Positions 1 to 4,583 of a stretch of 5,211 nt of DNA are shown here, piece after piece; within the stretch, counting starts at the first letter, position 1; the number at the start of each line of letters is the position of its first letter. The notes beneath the pieces are model-generated. The model did no database searches and was not told where the DNA came from. It saw only the letters and a program-made list of their open reading frames with translations. The DNA is from an uncultured Coriobacteriaceae bacterium. Its GTDB lineage: Bacteria > Actinomycetota > Coriobacteriia > Coriobacteriales > QAMH01. The stretch lies in assembly GCA_900556425.1 (NCBI GenBank), contig USOR01000075.1:1-5211 (forward strand), written 5' to 3'. The position numbers were made by a program, and so were the translations under genes.

Positions 1-130
1 GCTTCTTGGCTGCTGGGGGCAGAAGGGCGGAGCGCTCATCACCTCTTCGCCCAAGGTGGGCGACGTGGCCGAGCTCATCGCGCAGGGCAAGGTCGAGAAG
101 ATGACGGCTGACAACACCTGCCATCACTAG
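1..130 (+). CDS. C-terminal end of an unrecognised protein (5' end outside window)
   Basis: Only the last 42 codons are present, read from base 2 and ending at the TAG at 128-130. The codons are typical of the neighbouring genes, with mostly C or G at third positions, so this is very probably the real end of a gene and not chance. The visible peptide begins LLGCWGQKGGALITSSPK, continues with a likely amphipathic helix (VGDVAELIAQGKVEKM) and ends DNTCHH. The Gly/Cys-containing loop followed by a helix could be the last part of an alpha/beta fold, but I do not recognise the family and assign no function. The terminal Cys-His-His might bind metal, which is speculation from composition only. The next reading frame downstream (164-355) is in the same frame, separated by this TAG and 33 bases. 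Confidence 0.7.
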   Translation, partial: LLGCWGQKGGALITSSPKVGDVAELIAQGKVEKMTADNTCHH

Positions 131-163
131 GTCCTGAGTGGGTGCATAGGGGGGGGTAGCCGT

Positions 164-355
164 ATGGAGCGCATGGGCATTGTCTACGGTGGCGAACACG
201 ATGGCGAATCCATCTCCTGCGAGCCCTTTGGTTACACCCCCGACACCATGAAGATCTGGTGGCTTCCCGAGACCAAGGAGAAGTTCAGCTACGAGGATGG
301 CTGCTTCTATCCCTATGATGGTCCCGTGATTCACGGGACGGGCTACACCTTCTAG
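164..355 (+). CDS. Small hypothetical protein, 63 aa
   Basis: The frame is short, but its codon use (many TTC, TAC, GAG, AAG, ACC, GGC) matches the surrounding genes, which argues that it is or recently was coding. The product is soluble, acidic and rich in Gly and aromatic residues (about six Tyr and two adjacent Trp), with no membrane segment or signal peptide. It contains short blocks such as EHDGESISCEPFGYTP and ends GPVIHGTGYTF. I do not recognise the family. The start is uncertain: the first ATG (164) has only a run of eight G (149-156) as a Shine-Dalgarno-like element about seven bases upstream, and the second ATG (173) has GGAG at 166-169 but only three bases of spacing. It is in frame with the gene fragment at 1-130, so it may instead be a detached 3' part of a larger decayed gene. 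A perfect 9-bp inverted repeat lies in its last codons (321-339). Confidence 0.5.
   Translation: MERMGIVYGGEHDGESISCEPFGYTPDTMKIWWLPETKEKFSYEDGCFYPYDGPVIHGTGYTF
321..339. repeat. Perfect 19-base palindrome (9-bp arms, 1-base centre)
   Basis: GTCCCGTGA and TCACGGGAC flank a single T. As RNA this would fold as an 8-bp stem with the three-base loop AUU. It lies inside the end of the small frame at 164-355 and ends about 20 bases before the predicted -35 of the xdhC-like gene. No T-run follows (the next bases are ggctacacct), so it is not a standard intrinsic terminator. It could be a protein-binding site, a weak hairpin that separates the two transcripts, or chance. Confidence 0.5.
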
Positions 356-358
356 GGC

Positions 359-385
359 TCGATACTATCTCTCTAAAAGTATAAT
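359..385 (+). promoter_or_regulatory. Predicted sigma70-type promoter for the xdhC-family gene
   Basis: A perfect -10 hexamer TATAAT occupies 380-385 in an AT-rich patch (aaagtataatatatc) that stands out from its GC-rich surroundings. The best -35 candidate is TCGATA at 359-364, four of six matches with a short 15-base spacer, so the -35 call is weak and the -10 call is strong. Transcription would start near 392, giving a leader of about 25 bases before the ATG at 418. Confidence 0.6.
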
Positions 386-406
386 ATATCCGTCGCGATT
401 CTATTC

Positions 407-414
407 AGGGAGGT
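407..414 (+). promoter_or_regulatory. Ribosome binding site of the xdhC-family gene
   Basis: AGGGAGGT is a strong Shine-Dalgarno match. It ends three bases before the ATG at 418 (four bases if only GGGAGG is counted). It fixes the start of the downstream gene despite the tight spacing. Confidence 0.75.
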
Positions 415-417
415 AGC

Positions 418-1410
418 ATGAACAAGAAAACGATTCTTGCAGCAATCGAGGCATTGGAACTCGGGAAGACGCCAGTCTTCACCACGGAGGATGTTCCTGC
501 ATTCAGCGAAGACGCCACGCGTGGTAACGCGCATATGTCGTCTGCATCCCTCGATAGCATCATGGCCTCGTTGACGATGGCGGATATCCCCACGCTCGAG
601 CGCGCCGTGCGCGCCATTGACGATGAGGAACTCGCCTGGCTCGGCTTCAAGGTCGTCTACGATGCTGCCCTTGCCGTGAACAATGTCGATAATGCCGTCA
701 CCAAGAAGTACGGTGACACCGGTTCCCTTGATGGCGAGCCGCTGCTCTTCTTCTGCAACGATGCCAAGGAAATCGTCTGCTCACGCCCTGTTTCCGACCG
801 TGACGTCTTCCAGATGAAGGATGTCACGCGCGGTCCTTCCATGCACAACGAGCAATTCGAGGGCCTCACCTGGGCGAGCGTCGCGCTCTTCGATCCCGTG
901 CGCGTCTGGTTGCTTGGTGCTTCGGACGTTGCCGTCGAGCTCGCGAAACTTGCCTCGCACGTTGGCTTCGATGTCATCGTTGTCGATAACGACGCGGCAT
1001 ATCTCAACGAGCGGCGTTTTCCCGATGTCGAGCGTATCCTGCTGCCTACAGAGGACTTCTCGGCACTTGATGAGTATGCTGCGAGCCCTGCCGATTACGT
1101 TTGCGTCCTAACGCGAGGTCACATGTACGATCCCGAGTGTTGCATATGGGCCGAGCGATGCAACGCGCACTACGTGGGCATGATGGGTTGCGCTGGCAAG
1201 AACAGCACCGTTTACGAGATCGTGAGGGCTGCTGGCCTCACCGATGCGCAGTGGGAACATGTCAAGCGTCCCATCGGGCTCAAGTTCGGCGCCAAGACAC
1301 CGGCCGAACTCGCTATCGCCATCGTTGCCGAGCTCATCGACGTTCGCTACATTCAGCGCTACGATGCCGAGGCGCGTGAACGTCACGAACGGGGTTTGGG
1401 CCGCGAATAA
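418..1410 (+). CDS. XdhC-family protein (molybdenum-cofactor accessory factor), diverged
   Basis: The protein has 330 residues. XdhC-family proteins bind molybdenum cofactor, are linked to its sulfuration, and deliver it to xanthine dehydrogenase-type or related molybdenum hydroxylases in the cytoplasm. The C-terminal half is a clear XdhC Rossmann domain at about 162-310: a glycine-rich turn (VWLLGASDVA, 163-172), an acidic residue after the second strand (VVDND, D190), LTRGH (231-235), YVGMMGCAGK (252-261) and PIGLKFGAKTPAELAIAIVAEL (285-306). Two signatures differ from the usual forms as I know them: GAGHV is GASDV, and the GSRRK-type motif is GCAGK. The N-terminal 160 residues show no GSSPR-like XdhC/CoxI motif and appear family-specific. 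Five Cys (229, 241, 242, 248, 258) cluster in 30 residues. There is no signal peptide or membrane segment. Start ATG 418 is supported by AGGGAGGT. No molybdenum hydroxylase gene is in view, so its client is unknown. Confidence is high for the family and low for the exact role. Confidence 0.85.
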   Translation: MNKKTILAAIEALELGKTPVFTTEDVPAFSEDATRGNAHMSSASLDSIMASLTMADIPTLERAVRAIDDEELAWLGFKVVYDAALAVNNVDNAVTKKYGDTGSLDGEPLLFFCNDAKEIVCSRPVSDRDVFQMKDVTRGPSMHNEQFEGLTWASVALFDPVRVWLLGASDVAVELAKLASHVGFDVIVVDNDAAYLNERRFPDVERILLPTEDFSALDEYAASPADYVCVLTRGHMYDPECCIWAERCNAHYVGMMGCAGKNSTVYEIVRAAGLTDAQWEHVKRPIGLKFGAKTPAELAIAIVAELIDVRYIQRYDAEARERHERGLGRE

Positions 1411-1430
1411 TCCACATCGTACAAAAAACG

Positions 1431-1458
1431 TTGCGTTACAATGGTGCGGTTTTGTATT
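1431..1458 (+). promoter_or_regulatory. Weak candidate promoter for the MBOAT-SGNH unit
   Basis: The gap after the xdhC-like gene is locally AT-rich. One reading is TTGCGT (1431-1436) as -35 and TGTATT (1453-1458) as -10, spaced 16 bases, giving only 3/6 and 4/6 matches. An alternative -10 is TACAAT (1437-1442, 5/6), which has no convincing -35. Either would start a transcript carrying a leader of more than 100 bases. No terminator separates it from the xdhC-like gene, so read-through from the promoter near 380 is also possible. Confidence 0.3.
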
Positions 1459-1471
1459 CGTCACTTGCGGA

Positions 1472-1564
1472 ATGAACATTATGCAAGCGAGCCGTAAAGA
1501 CCGCGAAGCGGGCTGTCGGGAAGCGACCATCGAAGCGAAGCAGCGTGCTTGCATGGATTCTTGA
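1472..1564 (+). other. Possible 30-codon upstream reading frame in the MBOAT leader
   Basis: ATG 1472 to TGA 1562-1564 encodes a 30-residue charged peptide (begins MNIMQASRKDREAG, ends RACMDS) with three in-phase GAA-GCG (Glu-Ala) codon pairs at 1505, 1520 and 1532. It is in the same frame as the MBOAT gene and its stop is 21 bases before the TTG start, so it could couple to or regulate that gene. Against it: the only Shine-Dalgarno-like bases (GCGGA) abut the ATG with no spacing, and the same bases form inverted repeats, so the signal may be RNA structure and not a peptide. Confidence 0.25.
1481..1554 (+). promoter_or_regulatory. Putative structured RNA leader upstream of the MBOAT gene
   Basis: An 8-bp perfect pairing, ATGCAAGC (1481-1488) with GCTTGCAT (1547-1554), would close a domain of about 74 bases. 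Inside it are AGCC/GGCT (1490-1493 with 1511-1514) enclosing CGC-GAA-GCG (1502-1510), then GTCG/CGAC (1515-1518 with 1524-1527) around a five-base loop. The arrangement resembles a small multi-branch 5' UTR element. I compared it from memory with common riboswitch consensus motifs, including c-di-GMP types, and found no match. Inner stems are short and no covariation is available, so confidence is limited. Confidence 0.3.
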
Positions 1565-1568
1565 CCGC

Positions 1569-1586
1569 ATGCGTATGGAGACGCGT
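1569..1586 (+). promoter_or_regulatory. Shine-Dalgarno in a hairpin loop at the TTG start of the MBOAT gene
   Basis: GGAG (1577-1580) lies five bases before the TTG at 1586 and decides this start, because an in-frame TGA at 1562-1564 rules out any earlier one and the next in-frame ATG would remove most of the first membrane segment. The same bases can form a hairpin: ATGCGT (1569-1574) with ACGCGT (1581-1586), one G-U pair included, leaving ATGGAG as the loop. The start codon's first base would be in the stem, which suggests modest or controlled initiation. Confidence 0.5.
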
Positions 1587-3169
1587 TGACCCAGCTCTAC
1601 TCGTTACAATTCGTGAGCTTCTTGCTGCTCATGATCGTCGTCTACTTCATGGTCGGACGAACGCGTCATCGCGGCTCGCAATGGATCGTTCTGCTCGTGG
1701 GCAGTCTCGGCTTCTACCTCTTCTCCGGTTGGGAGAACCTCGCATTCATCGGCGTTACCGCGATTTCGGTCTGGCTGGTGGGTTTGCGTTTCGACAAGCT
1801 CGACCAGCTCGAGAAAGAACTCAAGAAGGATGCGTCCGACCGTGCGGCAAAGAAGGCGATCAAGCAGAGCATCAAGCATCGCAAGTGGGTGTTCCTGCTT
1901 CTCGTCATGCTGCTCAACTTCGGCATCCTGAGCTACATCAAGTATTGGAACGTCATACTCGGCATGTTCGGGGCCGCCGACGGTTTCCTTGCATCCCATT
2001 TGCTCTTGCCGCTTGGCATTTCCTTCTACACGTTCCAATCCATCGGCTACATCATCGACTGTTACTTCGGCAAGTATCCTCCCGAGCGCAATTTTGCGCG
2101 CTTCCTGCTCTTCGTCTCGTACTTTCCCCAGCTCATTCAAGGTCCCATTAATCGCTTCGATGCGCTGGCAACGCAGCTCTACGAGCCTCATCGTTTCGAC
2201 ATCTACAATGTGCGCAGGGCGCTTTTGCTCATTGGATACGGCATTTTCAAGAAGTATGCGATTGCCGACGTGCTCGTTGGGAGCGTGTCGAGCGCGCTGG
2301 ACTCAATCGATGCTTCCACGCCGGGAAGCATCATCGTCTATGGCATCTTCTTGTATGCGATTTACCAATACGCGGATTTCTCGGGTGGCATCGATATGGT
2401 GCGCGGTGTTTCGCAGCTTTTCGGCATCAAAATGGCCGAGAACTTCCGTCAACCCTATTTCTCGATTTCCATTGCCGATTTCTGGCATCGTTGGCACATC
2501 ACGCTCGGTGCCTGGATGCGCGACTATGTCTTCTATCCGATGGCTTTGCGTCCGTCCATGAAGGCGCTCACCGCGTGGGCAACGACACACATCAGCAAAC
2601 ATGTGGGTCGCACCATTGCCGGTTGCCTTGCCAACATCGTCGTGTTCTTCCTCGTGGGCCTCTGGCACGGTGCCGAGATGCACTATATCTTCTGGGGTCT
2701 CTATAACGGTTTGCTCATCGCCTCTGCCGATTTGGCACGGCCGTTGTTCACCTGGCTTATTGAAAAGCTCAAGATCAACGTCGAATCTGCGCCGTATCAC
2801 GTGTTCAGGATCATACGCACCTTCATTCTCGTATGCATCGGCTATTACTTCGATCGTCTCATGCATGCAGACGATTTGCCCATTGCGTTCTACAACACGC
2901 TCTTCAATTTCCAGCCTGCCAACTTCGTGCCCTATCTTCAACTGCATCCAACGGCAAACTTCACGCTCTGCATCTTGCTTGCCGCTGTGTCGTGCCTCAT
3001 TCTGTTTGCCGTCAGCGTCATGTCTGAGCGCGGCATTGACGTGAAGGGGCGCATCTTGGCGGCGCCGCTCGTCGTGCGCTTCCTCGTCTACGCCGTCTTC
3101 GTCGCGCTCATCCTCTTCTCCTTCACGCTCGTGCAGTCGTCTGGAGGTTTCATGTATGCAAACTTCTAG
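1586..3169 (+). CDS. MBOAT-family membrane O-acyltransferase (DltB/AlgI type)
   Basis: The protein has 527 residues, slightly long for DltB/AlgI-type enzymes. Such proteins take an acyl group from a cytoplasmic donor and pass it across the membrane to a partner that acylates an extracellular polymer. Roughly 12 hydrophobic segments are visible, starting at about 7-24, 33-47 and 51-68 and ending with 457-478 and 493-517. Family motifs are in order: LPLGISFYTFQSIGYIIDCY (141-160), PQLIQGPINR (181-190), DFSGGIDM (264-271), ADFWHRWHITLGAWMRDYVF (297-316) and GLWHGAEMHYIFWGLYNG (358-375). The expected catalytic His is H361, and H304 in the WHI motif matches the second conserved His. A Lys/Glu-rich stretch (70-100) is probably a cytoplasmic helix. 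The start is TTG 1586 with GGAG five bases upstream. The 3' end overlaps the SGNH gene by 14 bases. The absence of dltA/dltC neighbours argues against D-alanylation; acetyl or another acyl group is more likely, with substrate unknown. Confidence 0.93.
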   Translation: MTQLYSLQFVSFLLLMIVVYFMVGRTRHRGSQWIVLLVGSLGFYLFSGWENLAFIGVTAISVWLVGLRFDKLDQLEKELKKDASDRAAKKAIKQSIKHRKWVFLLLVMLLNFGILSYIKYWNVILGMFGAADGFLASHLLLPLGISFYTFQSIGYIIDCYFGKYPPERNFARFLLFVSYFPQLIQGPINRFDALATQLYEPHRFDIYNVRRALLLIGYGIFKKYAIADVLVGSVSSALDSIDASTPGSIIVYGIFLYAIYQYADFSGGIDMVRGVSQLFGIKMAENFRQPYFSISIADFWHRWHITLGAWMRDYVFYPMALRPSMKALTAWATTHISKHVGRTIAGCLANIVVFFLVGLWHGAEMHYIFWGLYNGLLIASADLARPLFTWLIEKLKINVESAPYHVFRIIRTFILVCIGYYFDRLMHADDLPIAFYNTLFNFQPANFVPYLQLHPTANFTLCILLAAVSCLILFAVSVMSERGIDVKGRILAAPLVVRFLVYAVFVALILFSFTLVQSSGGFMYANF

Positions 3170-4517
3170 GCTCAAAAAGGTCCTCTCCGCACTTCTCGTT
3201 GCCGCACTCGTGGTTGGTCTGTTCGGTCTCGTTAACTTTGCGCTCGAACTCAAGGGAACGAAGAGCAACATGGTCTGGACCAATTTTGCCCAGACCGAAG
3301 ATCTTGACACGATCTACATCGGCACTTCCGTCGCCGCTTCTTCCTTCAACCCCAATCTCATCGATGAGGAATACGGGTCGTCGTCTGCCAACATGGCCTC
3401 ACCGCTTCAAAAGCTCGACGAGACATACCTTGGCATCCAGAGTGCATACGAGCGCTTCGGTATCAAGCGTGTCGTGATGACGCTCGACTTCACGACACTG
3501 CAGCTCAACGAGACGCCGAACCTGGGATCGGCCTACCTTATGCAACGCGGACGCGTCGTCGGCCTCTCGGAGTACCTTTCCTCGGCTGCGTGGCTTATCA
3601 TGGAGAAGGGTGCCGCGAGCGCACCGGGGTCAATCAACATGCTCTTTCCCTGGATATCCAATCATCCAGCCTGGAAGGATGGCGTTACGGGAATCAAGCG
3701 CAACATCGAGACGAAACTCGATGGCTCGAGTGTTGCGGCGGCAGTCGAGGCGATGGAACCGGGCTGGATCTACTTTGGCAAGGGCTATGGCAACAAGTAT
3801 GCGCAGCTCGATTACAACAGCAAGGACGTTGCTCTCTTCGGCGAACTCGAGAAGATCGAGACACTCTCCTTTGACGAGGCCGCCATCGCGGGCGTGCGCG
3901 AGATATGCTCCTACTGCGCCGATCATGACATTGAGCTTATCGTCGTCAATGTTCCCATCCCCGTCTTCAACATCCACGGCTACGGGCAGTTCTATGTGGA
4001 TTCGCAGCAGGCCGTGTCCGACATGCTGGCAGATATGGGCGTTGCCTATTATGACTTCGTCTACGCCAAACCCGACCTGCTCCAGATCACGCCGGAGGAT
4101 TTCTACGACAACCAGCATCTTAACGCCGTGGGAGCCGACAAGTTCAGCCGCGCCTTCGTCACCTTTATGGAGACGCTTGATGCCGGGGGAGATACGAGCG
4201 CGCTCTTCTACACGCCGCAAGAGTATCTCACGACGATTGACTACATCTCTGCCGTGAAGGTGAGCGCGTCGTCCAAGGGCGACGGCATCGAAATCAAGGC
4301 GCATGCCTATGCCGGTGCGGATGTTGACGTGGAATACCAAATGCTTGCCAAGCCTGCCGATGCTGACGAGTGGACACTCGTGCGTGATTATGATGATGCG
4401 AGTTCGGCCGTGTTCACGCCCGACGCGAAGGGAACATACGACGTTCGCGTGAACGTGCGCGTGAAGGGAAGCAATGGTGACTACGACCATTTCAATACGG
4501 CTAAAGTCATATACTGA
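3156..4517 (+). CDS. Membrane-anchored SGNH-fold acyl-transfer partner (DltD/AlgJ-like) with C-terminal beta domain
   Basis: The protein has 453 residues. A single N-terminal hydrophobic segment (about 8-30, after SRLKK) would anchor it with the rest outside the membrane. The SGNH-like domain spans about 50-345. IYIGTSVAASSFNP (53-66) is block I with S58 as likely nucleophile, N79 in SSANM fits the usual Asn position, IELIVVNVPIP (259-269) is a core strand, and FYDNQHLNAVGADKF (316-330) supplies the Asp318-x-x-His321 pair. Residues about 365-453 look like a separate beta-sandwich (alternating hydrophobic strands, GTYDVRVNVRV), perhaps a polymer-binding or spacing domain; DltD lacks such an extension as far as I know. 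GGAGGT (3143-3148) inside the MBOAT gene lies about eight bases before ATG 3156, and the 14-base overlap implies translational coupling. By analogy with DltB-DltD and AlgI-AlgJ, it should finish the acyl transfer started by the MBOAT protein. A plain extracellular esterase is a less likely alternative. Confidence 0.85.
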   Translation: MQTSRLKKVLSALLVAALVVGLFGLVNFALELKGTKSNMVWTNFAQTEDLDTIYIGTSVAASSFNPNLIDEEYGSSSANMASPLQKLDETYLGIQSAYERFGIKRVVMTLDFTTLQLNETPNLGSAYLMQRGRVVGLSEYLSSAAWLIMEKGAASAPGSINMLFPWISNHPAWKDGVTGIKRNIETKLDGSSVAAAVEAMEPGWIYFGKGYGNKYAQLDYNSKDVALFGELEKIETLSFDEAAIAGVREICSYCADHDIELIVVNVPIPVFNIHGYGQFYVDSQQAVSDMLADMGVAYYDFVYAKPDLLQITPEDFYDNQHLNAVGADKFSRAFVTFMETLDAGGDTSALFYTPQEYLTTIDYISAVKVSASSKGDGIEIKAHAYAGADVDVEYQMLAKPADADEWTLVRDYDDASSAVFTPDAKGTYDVRVNVRVKGSNGDYDHFNTAKVIY

Positions 4518-4528
4518 GCGTTTGCACG

Positions 4529-4537
4529 TGCTATATT
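4529..4537 (+). promoter_or_regulatory. Predicted extended -10 promoter for the PurF-like gene
   Basis: TGCTATATT combines the TGn extension with TATATT (4532-4537, 5/6 match). No good -35 lies 17 bases upstream, as is common for extended -10 promoters. Transcription would start near 4543-4545, at the edge of the palindrome at 4543-4557. An alternative is TTGACT (4536-4541) as -35 with TATCCT (4557-4562) as -10, with a short 15-base spacer; in that case the palindrome would fill the spacer. Either way the gene appears to have its own promoter. Confidence 0.45.
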
Positions 4538-4542
4538 GACTC

Positions 4543-4557
4543 ACGAACACGGTTCGT
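4543..4557. promoter_or_regulatory. Operator-like palindrome ACGAAC-ACG-GTTCGT
   Basis: This is a perfect 6-bp inverted repeat with a three-base centre, 26 bases before the PurF-like start codon. It overlaps the predicted transcription start or the -35/-10 spacer, both typical repressor positions. No T-run follows, so it is not an intrinsic terminator. The CGAA core recalls the inverted CGAA boxes bound by Bacillus PurR, but the spacing here is much shorter, so that link is only a suggestion. Confidence 0.4.
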
Positions 4558-4569
4558 ATCCTATTCTAC

Positions 4570-4579
4570 GGAAGGTAGG
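4570..4579 (+). promoter_or_regulatory. Ribosome binding site of the PurF-like gene
   Basis: GGAAGGTAGG contains AAGG ending eight bases before ATG 4584. It supports this start, after which the protein begins directly with the family-typical MGGFCGV. Confidence 0.65.
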
Positions 4580-4583
4580 CATT

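Noticed and set aside
1420..1456. TACAAAA/TTTTGTA inverted repeat as terminator of the xdhC-like gene
   Set aside because: The stem is only seven AT-rich pairs with a 23-base loop and no clean T-run, so it is too weak for an intrinsic terminator.
1481..1560. Leader before the MBOAT gene as a known riboswitch, especially c-di-GMP
   Set aside because: A c-di-GMP link would suit polymer modification, but the conserved c-di-GMP-I core (GGGCAAACC and GGACGCAAAGCC type) is absent, and TPP, cobalamin, ZTP, purine and fluoride cores are not seen.
2303..3310. 335-codon open frame on the minus strand opposite the MBOAT gene
   Set aside because: Its product is a biased His/Glu/Arg-rich string with no family signature, and the plus strand there carries unmistakable MBOAT motifs. 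It is an antisense shadow of GC-biased codon use.
1586..4517. Naming the pair dltB/dltD or algI/algJ
   Set aside because: Fold families match, but the D-alanine ligase and carrier genes or alginate genes needed for those names are absent, so the substrate and acyl group are unknown.
4524..4531. GCACGTGC 8-base palindrome after the SGNH gene as terminator or operator
   Set aside because: It is short, has no loop and no T-run, and palindromes of this length are common in GC-rich DNA.
3630..4550. 306-codon open frame on the minus strand opposite the SGNH gene
   Set aside because: No recognisable domain and no Shine-Dalgarno site that I could support. The plus-strand SGNH motifs (GTS, DxxHLN) explain the region.
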